A stretch of 64,000 nt of DNA, taken from Aurantiochytrium sp. KH105 (Eukaryota > Sar > Bigyra > Thraustochytrida > Thraustochytriidae). The position numbers and the translations under genes are program-made. The stretch covers positions 434,001 through 498,000 of the forward strand of contig BGKB01000035.1 of NCBI GenBank assembly GCA_003116975.1. The letters run 5' to 3'. Shown piece by piece: positions 28,537-39,048 of the stretch. Numbering within the stretch: the first letter of the stretch is position 1; the number at the start of each line of letters is the position of its first letter. The notes beneath the pieces were generated by a model. It had not been told where the DNA came from. It ran no database searches and was given only the letters and a program-made list of their open reading frames with translations.

Positions 28537-31500
28537 TTAGGTGAGCTCAATGTGAACATGGGGAGCCCGACGCGGCTGGAGGTCGTGATCCTCGAGTCGC
28601 TGCGAAGATGACATTCTCTGCAATTGTTCGAAGCGGCGTCCAGAGGCAGCGTTGCCGCGTGCTTGTCGCTGGGCATCGACTTTAGGGCCGAAAAGATCCT
28701 CTTTTCGCGGAAGGGGACGCCCATAGGCCAAACACTCTTGCAGAATGTGGTAGAGGCGCGGATGAAAAGCACGTCGCCAACCTTTAGCAGCAAAGTCGCG
28801 TAAGAGACAGGTCACGAGCACAAAGAGGACAGTGTACCAGGAAGAGTGATTGTGAATAACTGATGAAAAGACGCCGAGCCACACAAAACCCCACTCCGCA
28901 CCTACAAAGAGCCAAAAGGGCAACTCGAGCAGACTGGCAGCCAAGGGCCAGAGAAAAGCTGTGATCCACCACGCGGCATGGTCAACGAAGCGCCACTTGG
29001 ACAGCTCAAAAAAGATCTTGCAGTTTGCGACGAGAATCACCAATGACAGAATCATACAGCCGGCTTCCCAAAGATCGTGCTCCCGCGCCCGCCACAAACA
29101 CATGACCGCGGTGAATATAATAGCGGCGTGCCAGACGCCGTTGCAAAGCCACTGCCAAAAGACGCGGCTTGTAAAGAGCGCGTTGCGCACGCCTAACTCC
29201 CTGTACAGCGCCGGAAAGGAGAGCACGAGGCCATCGGGCAAATCTTGATCAAGCACGGCGAGCAGAAAGGAAGGCGCCATGGTGAAGATGAGATTGAAGC
29301 TCTGCAGTCCCAGCTCGAGGTAAAATTTCTGCCCTGACCAGCCGTTCACGAGCGAAAACAGAAACTGAGCGCTCGTGAGCATAATGTTCTTGTAAAACGT
29401 AAAGAGAATGAGCTTGCTCATGCGCCGATAATTTGCGCGACCGTGGACCAGAACTAATCGCGCCAAAAAGCGAAATTGGCCAATCGAATAATCGGCCGAG
29501 TTGGCCGCTTGCATGCCGTCTGCTGCCTGAATGCCGACGCCAATATGCGCAGCTTGGATCATTGGCACGTCGTTGGCACCATCGCCGATGGCCAGCGTCT
29601 GGCCGTCAAGACCAGCAGCACGTTTACTCTGCTTGACAAATTTCACGAGCGCGGCTTTTTGCAAGGGCGAGCTGCGACACGCCACCACGGCGCGGCAGCG
29701 CCGCAAAGCAAGGTCACGAAGCGCCTCTGGGGCATCACGCAAAGCGGCCTCGATGGCTCGACCCTCGAGCACGAGCGCAAGATCTTCCGTTCCCGAACCC
29801 GCGGCGAGCGCGCGAAGCTCCTGGCCTACTTCGTGAGCCATGCCGCTCGAAAAGCTCACCACGTCAATATCGTCGGGAAAAAGGTTGCATGCGTAGCCGA
29901 TATTAAGCGCCGTCTCAAGTTTGTCGCCTGTGAGCATCCAAATGCGCATTCCAGCCTCCCCCAGCTGCTGCAACGTCTCAGGAACGCCGTCTTGAAGACG
30001 ATCTTCGATGGCCACTGCGCCTAAAAGTCGCAAATCTGTCTCGAGCTCGTCCATGAGAGCATCAATGGCGTTGGGCTCCTTGCGCTTCCGCTTGCCTAGC
30101 TCGTGCACGTCCGATTTCACAGTAGCCAGACGGAACTGCCAACGCTCAAACTCTTCAAGCTCGAGTTCTCGTTGCGCCACCACAAGCGTGCGCAAGCCTT
30201 CTTCAGCAAAGCCATTGAGATCGGTCTCTGTCGCGGCGCGGTGATCGCAGGGAGCGCGAAGACGCTCAAACATGACGTCGTCGCCGCCCTTGCAAATGAG
30301 GAAGATCCGGCGGGTCTCGGCGTCACGAACCACGACGGACATGCGCCGCCGCGCCGAGGTGAATTCGAGAATGTCAAGTACTTCAAATGTTCGCACACGC
30401 GAGGTCGCTTCTCCACGGTACGAGAGAACCATGAGCTCCGACTCGCCGGATTGATTCCGCCCGCGAAACTCGACACCAAACTCTGAAGCAGCGCTCACAA
30501 GCGCCTGGTCCTCGGGCGAGGCCGCAGAGAGGCGGATCTCACCCGTGGACCGGCCGTACTCGTCATGGACACGCTCCAAGAGGACTTGATGGCAGAGCGC
30601 AAGCGCCGTGAAAAATTCATACAAAACACCTTCGCCGAATTCGTTCTCGCGGCGCATTGCGGTGACCAGCGAGCGCTCCGGATCGTCGACAAAGTGGAAA
30701 AAGTCCGCGCGCAGAGGTTGAAGCGTCTCCATTTGTCTTCGAACCGTGGCGGCCTCGTCGAGACGGCCGCTGCGCTCGAGAGACTTGAGCCCGATGGTCG
30801 TGCTTCCGAGGCCGTAAGCAGATCCTGCAATGCTGCATTTGCGGAACTCCATGAGATTTGTCGTGAGGGTTCCCGTCTTGTCCGTAAAGAGATGGTCCAC
30901 CTGGCCAAGTGCGTCGTTCAGGTCCATTGTTTTCACGCGCATGGGCACGACCATGGCTGGGTCATCATCCTTGACGAGCCACATGGTCTGGTCCATCATC
31001 ATGAACTGGGCTTGAAAGAAGCGCGCAAACTTCATGGCCACATAGAGTGCGATAGGGATCATGTTGGCGATGAGAAGGAAAAAGGTAAAGACGCGCTGCA
31101 CGAATTTGGACGTGGCAAAGCCACCTAGATGCAAGTAGTAAGCGTGTTTGCCCGAGACAACAAACCATTCGCGACTCAGGACTGTGCAGAGAACGCAGAG
31201 AAGAATCTCAAAGACGAGGAATCGACGCAAGTAGCGATTCACTTTGATATCGAGACTACTGAGCTTGGCGCGCGTGCCCGAGGAACTCATCATGATTTTC
31301 GTGTCATGGCCACAGTTGAGCACCATGCCACAGACGACGTTTGTGTTCCGGAGCACGCAGCCCCGCAAGAGAAGATGGTCGACAGTCACGGTTCGCTCCA
31401 CAGAGACGCCATCAACCGTTTGGACAGACACATAGCCGTCGAAGGCGTCAATTTGGGCATCTGGGTTCTGAAAGTCGACCGATCCACGCAGCGCGAGAAG

Positions 31501-32247
31501 CTCGAGGCCAGACATGCCAATGGCGCCTGCCGAGATTGCGTGGCGTAACTTGAGGTTGGTTTCGCCATCGAGAGACTTGGTCTCCACAAAGCATTGGCCG
31601 TCTTCGTTGGAAGACGCAAGGATCATCACGTCCGCGGGAATTGCCTCGCGATTCTTAAGGCACACGATGTCGCCTGCGCGTAAATCGGCCCATGCGCACT
31701 TGTTGAAGCCGCCGTTTGGCTCAAGACGCAACGTTTCGGACGTGTTTGCAACGCGATCGTCGCGATAACGCTGACGATCCTCGAGAATGAGGGCTACAGC
31801 TTCAACAAAAAGCACGGTGAAGAGTGGCAGCGCATTATAGGGAACGCCGTTGGTGATGGAGATGGACCTGATTCCCTGCAGAAAACAGACCACAAGAAAG
31901 TATGTGTTGGCAAATTTTGACAGCGCTTCGAGCGTGAATTTGGGCAGAAACGAGTACCACGTGTACTTTGCCGTGGTGACGAGGTTCGAGGCGTGCGCTT
32001 TGGATGCATGCGTGGCCTCGAGGTCGTTCACCTGGATCGACCGCGAGCCTCCGTCGTCCACGTCCCCGAGGTCTCTGCACCCACAGATCCCGCGGCACGC
32101 TCTGGCGCTGCGTTTTCGCGCCCACGCCCGCAGCCGCTTGAAGGCGCCGCCCTCCGCGCCGCGCGAGACGCCCACGAAGCCGTCCTCGCCGAGGCCGCGC
32201 TCGAGGCCATCCTCCCCGCGTCGGCCCGCGCCGCCAAAGTTCTCCAT
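28537..32247 (-). CDS. P4-type ATPase, phospholipid flippase
   Basis: 1236-aa P4-ATPase, which moves phospholipids from the exoplasmic to the cytosolic leaflet, normally with a CDC50/LEM3 partner. The phosphorylation motif DKTGT begins at D456. The P4-specific actuator motif DGETNLK, the IPIALYV membrane signature (PISL-like in TM4) and the hinge GDGANDVPMI are all present. The order is N-terminal tail (about 100 residues, Arg/Gly-rich), TM1-2, actuator domain, TM3-4, P and N domains, TM5-10, and a short C-tail. Length fits the family. The start ATG at 32247 is the first in a frame that stays open to 32481 through GC-rich sequence. Subclass and substrate lipid cannot be assigned by eye. Confidence 0.94.
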   Translation of the reverse strand: MENFGGAGRRGEDGLERGLGEDGFVGVSRGAEGGAFKRLRAWARKRSARACRGICGCRDLGDVDDGGSRSIQVNDLEATHASKAHASNLVTTAKYTWYSFLPKFTLEALSKFANTYFLVVCFLQGIRSISITNGVPYNALPLFTVLFVEAVALILEDRQRYRDDRVANTSETLRLEPNGGFNKCAWADLRAGDIVCLKNREAIPADVMILASSNEDGQCFVETKSLDGETNLKLRHAISAGAIGMSGLELLALRGSVDFQNPDAQIDAFDGYVSVQTVDGVSVERTVTVDHLLLRGCVLRNTNVVCGMVLNCGHDTKIMMSSSGTRAKLSSLDIKVNRYLRRFLVFEILLCVLCTVLSREWFVVSGKHAYYLHLGGFATSKFVQRVFTFFLLIANMIPIALYVAMKFARFFQAQFMMMDQTMWLVKDDDPAMVVPMRVKTMDLNDALGQVDHLFTDKTGTLTTNLMEFRKCSIAGSAYGLGSTTIGLKSLERSGRLDEAATVRRQMETLQPLRADFFHFVDDPERSLVTAMRRENEFGEGVLYEFFTALALCHQVLLERVHDEYGRSTGEIRLSAASPEDQALVSAASEFGVEFRGRNQSGESELMVLSYRGEATSRVRTFEVLDILEFTSARRRMSVVVRDAETRRIFLICKGGDDVMFERLRAPCDHRAATETDLNGFAEEGLRTLVVAQRELELEEFERWQFRLATVKSDVHELGKRKRKEPNAIDALMDELETDLRLLGAVAIEDRLQDGVPETLQQLGEAGMRIWMLTGDKLETALNIGYACNLFPDDIDVVSFSSGMAHEVGQELRALAAGSGTEDLALVLEGRAIEAALRDAPEALRDLALRRCRAVVACRSSPLQKAALVKFVKQSKRAAGLDGQTLAIGDGANDVPMIQAAHIGVGIQAADGMQAANSADYSIGQFRFLARLVLVHGRANYRRMSKLILFTFYKNIMLTSAQFLFSLVNGWSGQKFYLELGLQSFNLIFTMAPSFLLAVLDQDLPDGLVLSFPALYRELGVRNALFTSRVFWQWLCNGVWHAAIIFTAVMCLWRAREHDLWEAGCMILSLVILVANCKIFFELSKWRFVDHAAWWITAFLWPLAASLLELPFWLFVGAEWGFVWLGVFSSVIHNHSSWYTVLFVLVTCLLRDFAAKGWRRAFHPRLYHILQECLAYGRPLPRKEDLFGPKVDAQRQARGNAASGRRFEQLQRMSSSQRLEDHDLQPRRAPHVHIELT

Positions 32248-32518
32248 CGTGTCGCCGAGCGAGCGGGTGCGCGCCGGCGAGGCCGGGTCCTCCGCGCGCG
32301 GGCGGCCGGCGGCGGCGACGCGGCGAGCAGGCGGCCCACGCGCCCGCCCGAGCTCTTCTGCTGCCGGCCTCGGATTTGCTCTGCCGGGCTCGGTTCGGTG
32401 CGGCGCGGCGCGGCTCGGCTCGGCTCGGCTCGGCGCGCTGAGTCTTACGAGAGAATCGCGCACTGCGATCAACGTCGGCAAGGAGGACTCAAGCGAAAGG
32501 CCTCGTTCATCACTGTCG

Positions 32519-32672
32519 ATTCATTCATTCATTCATTCATTCATTCATTCATTCATTCATTCATTCATTCATTCATTCATTCATTCATTCATTCATTCAT
32601 TCACCAATGGTCATTCATTCATTCATTCATTCATTCACCAGGGTCATTCATTCATTCACTCATTCATCCATC
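32519..32672. repeat. (ATTC)n microsatellite
   Basis: More than 30 ATTC units in three blocks, interrupted at about 32604 and 32638 by the related spacers ACCAATGGTC and ACCAGGGTC. The interruptions themselves look duplicated. Confidence 0.95.
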
Positions 32673-33258
32673 CCATCCTTCATGCGTTCACAGGCGATCA
32701 GCAGCAGGTCGTCCTGTGCAGGCAGCGAGTGTGCAAATGCAGGAGCGGCAGCGGCCGCGTCGCTCTGGATAGAGACGGACATCGCGCGGAAAAAGGAGCG
32801 AGCTGCAGACGCAAGGTGCGGGGCGGGAGGGATTCTCTGGTTAGCCTCTCGTTTGCCTTATGCCAGCAACAGCAGGATACGAAGGGGCGGGCATCTCGAG
32901 CTCGACAAAGGTGCGAGATGAAGCAATGAATGAACGACGAGCGAATTGGTCTGCGAACAAAAGGAAAGAAAGGTCACATGGCAGTGGACTCGAAGTTTCT
33001 CGCTCTGTCATTTGCCCTTTTACGTCCGAGACTGGCTGACAACCAGCGTTGCAGGTGGTCTGGTCCTATTCCTCACGACTACAGTGCTTCTTCTCGTTTT
33101 CACCAAAGTCTCCACAAGATGCATCTTGGCGTTGGCCATGGTGGGTTGTGCGCTGCAACGCCAACCTTCATCCCAGTGCCCCGGCTTGGTTTTCTATCTT
33201 CGTTCCTTTCCAGAGGCCGTGCAAAACCAAAAGAACGAACGCCGCCACCCTCGACGAC

Positions 33259-33293
33259 CGTGACGGTGACCGTGACGGTGACGGTGACCGTCA
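33259..33293. repeat. (TGACGG/TGACCG)n hexanucleotide tract
   Basis: About six hexamer units roughly 95-125 bp upstream of the start codon at 33386. Confidence 0.85.
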
Positions 33294-33385
33294 CCTCGAA
33301 GAAGAAGAAGAAGGAAAAGCAGCGGCAGAAGAAGGGAGGGGCACATTCTGGACGGCAGGACGCGGCCGGATAAGGCCTGGGCAGC

Positions 33386-34498
33386 ATGGCAGAGTCGCGC
33401 GCAGGTGCCGTTGTAGGGCGCGTCTTTGTGTATGGAACGCTAAAGCGCGGATTCTACAATCACCAATTTCTGTCGTCGGCAAGCCTCGCGAGGCGTCTTG
33501 GCCAAGGCGAAACGTGCGAAAAGTACCACCTTGCAGTCGGTGGAGACTTTCTCGTCCCGTTTCTGCAGCAGCCCGGGGGCGCAAGCGACAAATGTGGAGA
33601 GAAAGGTGACGACGATGCGACTGCAATTGCCGTCAAGTCTGTGCAAGGCGAAATCTACGAGGTCGACGTGCCAACGCTCGCCATGTTGGATCGAATCGAA
33701 GGCGTCCCGCACTTTTACAAGCGCTGCGAGGCGAAAGTGCACTTGCGAACCGAGGCTGGCGCGAGCACGGACTCTTCCGAGACTCTGACTTGTTTCGTAT
33801 ACGTGAAGACCGAGCTCGCACGAGATCTACTCCAACACGAGCCGCTCGAGGCGTATACGCAGGCTCTACACCACACGTACGTGCCCCCGCCGCTTCGTCC
33901 AGATCATGAATTGCACGTGGATCTCGCCGAAGAGCGAGCAGAAGCTGTTGCATTCGATGCTGACGCGTGTTACGGAGCTGAAGCGAGTATCTGGCGCGCT
34001 TTCTTGGACGCCTTGCCCAAAGAAGGCGAGCAGGAGACTTGCGCGCTTACCGTTCTCGAAGTAGGGTGCGGAACGATGGCGCCTGCGATGCAAGCGCTGC
34101 GATCTACCCACAGCGACGCAAAGGTGACGTGTGTTGATGTCTCCGAAAGAAGACTCGAAGCTGCGCGGTCAAAGTTTGCATCGCAAACTGACGCGGTGTG
34201 CTTTGCACGTGCGAATCTAGCTCAGCTGTTCACGGAATATTCTTTCAAGAGCTTCGATGGCGCCGTTTGTCTTGGTGTCTTGCGTTCCGTCCCGGAGGCT
34301 CTACAATTCCACTGCCTGCGACTGCTCGTATCCTTGACGCGCGGACCCGTTCTCGTCGACTGGCCTGGAGACCTCGATGTTTTTGTGCGCCATTTGCAGG
34401 ATATTGATGTGCAATGCCTTGTGAGTCAGGATGTTGAGGAGACGCAAGATGGAGCGAAACGACAAACGCGAGTACATGTTTTGAGTCCTAGTCCATGA
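33386..34498 (+). CDS. Gamma-glutamylamine cyclotransferase-like (AIG2/GGACT) domain fused to a class I methyltransferase
   Basis: 370-aa two-domain protein. Residues 10-180 are an AIG2/GGCT-like fold with the substrate-loop motif YGTLKRG (15-21) and a candidate catalytic Glu at 105 in LDRIEG, matching the GGACT pattern; that family releases 5-oxoproline from gamma-glutamyl amines. Residues about 215-340 are an SAM-dependent methyltransferase core: motif I LEVGCG (VGCG 226-229), then CVDVSERRLEAAR for the SAM ribose site, and DGAVCLGVLRSV for the later strand. The linker has no stop or frameshift. I do not recall this pairing as standard. No targeting signal is visible. The ATG at 33386 has a good context (A at -3, G at +4). 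Substrates of both halves are unknown. Confidence 0.8.
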   Translation: MAESRAGAVVGRVFVYGTLKRGFYNHQFLSSASLARRLGQGETCEKYHLAVGGDFLVPFLQQPGGASDKCGEKGDDDATAIAVKSVQGEIYEVDVPTLAMLDRIEGVPHFYKRCEAKVHLRTEAGASTDSSETLTCFVYVKTELARDLLQHEPLEAYTQALHHTYVPPPLRPDHELHVDLAEERAEAVAFDADACYGAEASIWRAFLDALPKEGEQETCALTVLEVGCGTMAPAMQALRSTHSDAKVTCVDVSERRLEAARSKFASQTDAVCFARANLAQLFTEYSFKSFDGAVCLGVLRSVPEALQFHCLRLLVSLTRGPVLVDWPGDLDVFVRHLQDIDVQCLVSQDVEETQDGAKRQTRVHVLSPSP

Positions 34499-34923
34499 CC
34501 TTACTCTTCTATTTGGTGTAGGCCTGCTGCTGCCGGCTGCAGCTGACTAATTGTATGTTACGCAAGGTTGAGATTTGTGATTTCACATTCGAATTCAGTT
34601 TTTTGAGCCCGAAAGATGTGTAGATCTGGAGAATTCAGAGTGGAGACTGGCCTCATTCACTCCGAACACAAAAGGTTCTGAATGCTCGTGTGTGTATTGT
34701 GGGGGTAAAAAGACACAGTTCAGACACTTGTCAAGATGGAGGAAAAGAAAGAGAATGAGCGCAGCTTTCGCAGGTGTCATTTGTGAGAACAGTATGAATG
34801 GGTGTAATAATGTGAACAAATGAAAGAATGTTGGGTGAGATTGAGGAAACAGAAAGAAGATGTGGTCTCAGTTATATGGTTGTACATTTGACTCGACGTT
34901 CGAAGCGGGCGAGCTATATTTGT
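34499..34923. other. Convergent 3' intergenic region
   Basis: 425 bp of AT-richer sequence between converging gene ends. No feature recognised. Confidence 0.45.
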
Positions 34924-36594
34924 TTAGTGGATCACATCAAGCGTAGGATCGAATGCGCGACGGAACATGGGACCTTCCTTGCGGAAGCGCAAGACAAAGA
35001 ACCAGAGGCACATGAAGAAGACCATGACACCTCCCGAGATGCCAAAAACCACCCAGTTGCCAACCGACGCGATGAGCGGGAGAGCCAGCGAAGTCCAGAC
35101 ACCACCACCGAGGAAGGGCTCTGTGATGAGCTGTTTTGCGGCGAAAGCCTTGGCGGCGGGGGTCTCGTACTGCGGGTCAACAATACGCAAAAGCATGAGG
35201 CCAATCGAGGTGGTGGCGGTACTCGTACCAAACTCGGGAAGAGCGCGCTCGACCCAAAAGTCAGGGAGCATAAGCGGTGCGAGGAAGAAGAAGCAGACCA
35301 GCTGGTAGGCGAGAATGACAAAGAGCACAATCATGAGCGGGCCAATGTTGTCGGCAACAACCTGAAGGTTGGTAGTGGCGACGGCCGTAAGCACAAGGAC
35401 GTCAAGGGCAAAGCCAGAAATGCGCTCCATCATGCCGCGGTCGAGAGGAGAATCCTCGAGGTACTTGTCGAAGATGACCTGGAGCACGAGACCCCAGAGC
35501 AGGCACATGGGGAAGAGTGGGAAGCCAGAGAAGAACGAGTACTCGGTGAGCCAGTCGTTGAGAGTCTCAAAGGCAATGAGCATGCGCTTGGTCCAGTAGG
35601 CGAGCATGAGCACGACGCCAAGGTACGAGACATGGAGCGCAAGGGTTTCGATGGCGTCACCAGAGACGGTAAGGTAGGCACCGGGGATACGCTTCTCCGT
35701 GGGGATGAGAGCGCGGTCACGCCAGGAGCGGAGCTCTTCGCCGTGCTCGATGGGGGTCTCATTGCGCGGGTCAGAGGAGCCATTGTCGGAACTGGAGGCA
35801 ACGCCAACGTGGGCATCCTCGCCGTGGCGCTTGTCCTCAATAGCCTCCGGGTTGACGTGCGAGGGGTCCGCCTTGGTGACCTCGGCATTACCGCTGTTGT
35901 TGCTGCCAATGCCGGCGTAGGCCTCGGTGTCTTTGTCCTCCTTGCGGCGGGCCAGGTACGACATGCGGGACCATCCAAAGTAGTTGGCGATATTGCAGAG
36001 GATGGTGCCAACGATGACACCAAAGAGGATACCGATGGTGGCAGCGGTGATACCGAGATCGCCACCTTCGGGGAATCCGAGCGAGGTATACGAGGCGGTG
36101 ACGCCTGCCGCGGTACCGTGGCCACCCTGGGTGCCCACGGGTCCGAGGGATCCGAAGAGCGGGTTGGTGTCCCAGACGGGCATGAAGAGGATGGGGGTGA
36201 GGAGGCAGGCGAAGAACCAGTTGCCCCAGGCGATGACCCAGCCGTAGGCAATTTGCGGCGCGGCGGTCTCCCAGATCTCGCGCGCGCTCGGCACAGTCTT
36301 GCCCATGAAGAGCGTGGCGAAGATGATGTTGATGAGGAAGCCCGGCATGGAGCTCCATCCATCAATAAAGTCGCTCTCGACGACGGCGTAGACGGTGTCA
36401 TTTAGGGTACAAAGTTGGACGAACAAGAGAGCGAGGAGGCCGCCGATGAGTGATGCGGGCAGCATGAACTTGCGCGTGCAAGCGACGTACTCGCGTACGA
36501 TGTGTCCGATGTACATGAACACAAAGAGGGTTGAGAAGGACGACACGAGTGCCATGCTTCCGCCCAGGGCGAAGGGCGGGAGCTCCTCCGACAT
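34924..36594 (-). CDS. Sodium:glutamate symporter-like protein (ESS/GltS family), copy 1
   Basis: 556-aa multi-pass membrane protein of the GltS type, a family of Na+-coupled glutamate carriers best known from bacteria. It has two halves of about five helices each: the first holds the GGHGTAAG re-entrant motif (about 157-164), and the second its counterpart EFGTSTATTS followed by LLRIVDP (near 460). The hydrophilic loop between the halves is about 90 residues, longer than in copies 2 and 3, and contains an acidic, Ser/Asn-rich stretch. The most diverged member of the three-copy array. A start is at 36594; a second in-frame ATG lies 13 codons on. Substrate is inferred from family only. Confidence 0.88.
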   Translation of the reverse strand: MSEELPPFALGGSMALVSSFSTLFVFMYIGHIVREYVACTRKFMLPASLIGGLLALLFVQLCTLNDTVYAVVESDFIDGWSSMPGFLINIIFATLFMGKTVPSAREIWETAAPQIAYGWVIAWGNWFFACLLTPILFMPVWDTNPLFGSLGPVGTQGGHGTAAGVTASYTSLGFPEGGDLGITAATIGILFGVIVGTILCNIANYFGWSRMSYLARRKEDKDTEAYAGIGSNNSGNAEVTKADPSHVNPEAIEDKRHGEDAHVGVASSSDNGSSDPRNETPIEHGEELRSWRDRALIPTEKRIPGAYLTVSGDAIETLALHVSYLGVVLMLAYWTKRMLIAFETLNDWLTEYSFFSGFPLFPMCLLWGLVLQVIFDKYLEDSPLDRGMMERISGFALDVLVLTAVATTNLQVVADNIGPLMIVLFVILAYQLVCFFFLAPLMLPDFWVERALPEFGTSTATTSIGLMLLRIVDPQYETPAAKAFAAKQLITEPFLGGGVWTSLALPLIASVGNWVVFGISGGVMVFFMCLWFFVLRFRKEGPMFRRAFDPTLDVIH

Positions 36595-36837
36595 CTTGCT
36601 TGTCTTGCTTGCTTACTGTCTTGCTGCTTGGAGGCAAAGACTTGGCTGGGTGAATACAGGCTTGGCTTTGACCTCAGCGTCCGCGTTGGCCTCGCGGTTG
36701 TTGCAGGTTTGTTTGTTTGCAGGTTGGGGTTTTGCTCGCCAGCGACGCTTGCTGTTGCTCGTCCGGGCCCGTGCAGGTGCTGTGCTGCGCCGATCAGGTC
36801 TGGTCTTGACCGCTTTTCTTCCGCTAGAGGAGGCACA

Positions 36838-36965
36838 AGAAAAAAAAGAAAACAAAAGAAAAAGAAAAAGAAAAAGAAAAAGAAAAAGAAAAAGAAAAAG
36901 AAATAGAAATAGAAGGAAAGAAGGAAGGAAGAAAGGAAAGAATAGAAAAAAAATTCAAAAAAAGA
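36838..36965. repeat. (AAAAAG)n purine tract
   Basis: A-rich hexamer repeat grading into GAAAG and AAAGG units, followed by a poly(A)-like run. It lies in the 5' flank of GltS-like copy 1. Confidence 0.9.
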
Positions 36966-37563
36966 AGTGCGGGCGGCAGGGCGCGCGGGCAGGCGTTCGT
37001 TCGCCTCCGGGCGGCTCCCGAGGAGGCTGGCTGCTGCTGCTGGCCGCACCGCTGCCGGCGGGCGTTGCAGCTACGGCTACAGCAGCTTTCTCTCGCGTCT
37101 TGGCGGCCGCGGCAGCGGCTGGCGGCTTTTCCCTCCCTCCCTTCCTTCCTTCCTTCCTCCCTTGCTCCGGCTCCGGCGGCGTTTCCCTGCTTGGCGTCTC
37201 CTCCCTTCCCGGAGCCTGCCCATCCCGCAGCGGCCCAGCTGTGGCGGAACTAGCGCCCGCAGTGCAGAGAGAGCGTGCGGAGCCAGCACGCACGCGGCGC
37301 GGCCACTGGGAAACCTTAAACTGTTTCAACAAGCTCCCAGCCCATGCTTTATCATACAGGGCGGAGGCGCAGCCGCGTCGGTTCGGGCGGCGATAGATTG
37401 CAAGCATGAATAAACAATGAAGCGGCATCGAAGGAAAGAAGTGGAAAGAAAGGAGGCCGTTCGCGCGCGCGGTGGCGGCCGCCGCCAGGAACGAGAAGGC
37501 GGTCGCGCGGCGGTCGCGCGGCCGGTCGCCTTCCTTGCGCGCTCTCTTGGTTCCTCTCTTGGC

Positions 37564-37564
37564 T

Positions 37565-37616
<52 letters not shown>

Positions 37617-37620
37617 TTTC
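37564..37620. repeat. (TTTC)n microsatellite
   Basis: About 13 perfect TTTC units. Confidence 0.95.
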
Positions 37621-38552
37621 CTGCGCTTTGTTTCCTTCCGCCGTGCGTGCGGCCAGTGCGGAGCAGAGGAGGAGGCGGAGGCGGGCTTGGCGATGCCGCC
37701 TGCCGCGCCACGCCGAGCGCGCCGAGCTGCTGCTGCAGCGCGCGTTTCCGAGGGTGCGTGGGCCGGGCGCAGCAGCCAGAGGCGCTCGGCGCGGCGGCGA
37801 GCGGCTGCGGCGAGGAGAGCGAGGACGGCCCGGCGCAGGCGGCGGTTCAGGGGCCAGGGACCGCGGGGGGTGCTCCAGGGACCCCGCGCGGGCGCGTTCT
37901 CGGCGCGCGCGGCGACGAATTCCGTGCCGCGGATCAACCGCCGCAACCGAGCCGCGGGGCCGCGATGCGAGCTGCGGCTGCGGCCGGCAGAGCGCGCCGC
38001 GGAGAGCGCAGCGCAGCGCAGCGCAGCGAGCGGGAATGCACTCGCGCTGGCTGCGAAGGAGCAGGGGAGAGAGGGCGAGAGAGGCCTGGATGAGGCCCAG
38101 AGCGGCTGCCTGCGCAACGCCTCGCGCGGTAGCAGCCGCACAGTGGCGACGCAGGCGGCGCAGACACACGCGAGGGGCGTGCGGGCGATACCGGACCGCG
38201 CGCGAAAGTGCCCGGGGATCCGGGCAGGAATCGAGGGAAAGAAAACAGAAACAAGGAGAGAAAGGAGGAGAAGAAAGGTGGAGAAACGAGGCGGCCGCCG
38301 CCATCTTGATCATAGCCGCAGGGGGCAGGTACTTGGGCAGGTCGTCCGTGGTGGCTGGCTGGCTGCAGACGCTCGAGATGCGTGGCTGCGGCGCATCGCA
38401 GCGCGGTTGCAAGGGAGCCGGCCGGGCCGTTCGCGCGCCCGCCGTCCGCGGCGCTGAAGCCGCTCGGCGCTGGCCTGCGGAAGCGGCCTGCGAGAGAGAG
38501 AGAGAGGGGAGCGGAGAGACAACTAGACGCGCAAGTTAGGTTTGATGAAGGA

Positions 38553-38612
38553 GAAGAAGAAAAGGAAAAAGAAAAGAAAAGAAAAGGAAAGGAAAGGAAA
38601 GAAAGCCTTTTT
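38553..38612. repeat. (GAAAAG/GAAAG)n purine tract
   Basis: Degenerate 5-6 bp purine repeat, resembling the tract at 36.8 kb. Confidence 0.75.
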
Positions 38613-38979
38613 GTTCTTGTTGAGATCTCGAGTTGAGCTGGGCTGAGCGGCGAGCGTGGAATTCTACCTGTGTATAGCTGAGAAATGCGAGCTACGTGCA
38701 TGTCATCGCCAGCACCTGTCTGGCCACATACCGCATGGCGCCGATGCACCGACCAAACTTGAACTTGATGATGCAAGAAGCGATTTTTTTTTCTTTCAAA
38801 AATCTGGCCTCGTGCGAGAAATCCCGGATGGGACGAATTGACTCGCCAGCGCAGCAGGCGCGAGTTTCCAAAAAGGGAGGATCGATGTGATGTGGATAAA
38901 GAATCTGCACCTGCAGCAGCAGCTGGCAGCTGCTCCGATCGATCGATCGCGCGCTTGAGACGGGGAAGCTTCCTCCCCT

Positions 38980-39048
38980 CGTTCGTTCGTTCGTTCGTTC
39001 GTTCGTTCGTTCGTTCGTTCGTTCGTTCGTTCGTTCGTTCGTTCGTTC
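38980..39048. repeat. (GTTC)n microsatellite
   Basis: About 17 perfect GTTC units. They generate the Arg-Ser-Phe-Val and Asn-Glu-Arg-Thr repeats of false ORFs. Confidence 0.95.

Larger units (their letters stand above)
32248..33385. promoter_or_regulatory. Divergent intergenic region with (ATTC)n tract
   Basis: 1.14 kb between the P4-ATPase start (-) and the cyclotransferase/methyltransferase fusion (+). It carries a 150-bp ATTC array and a TGACGG hexamer tract close to the plus-strand gene. His/Ser/Phe-repeat ORFs here are repeat artefacts. Confidence 0.5.

Noticed and set aside
32519-32672. Regularly interrupted ATTC array considered as a CRISPR-like array
   Set aside because: The unit is 4 bp, there are no unique spacers, and the genome is eukaryotic. 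It is a microsatellite.
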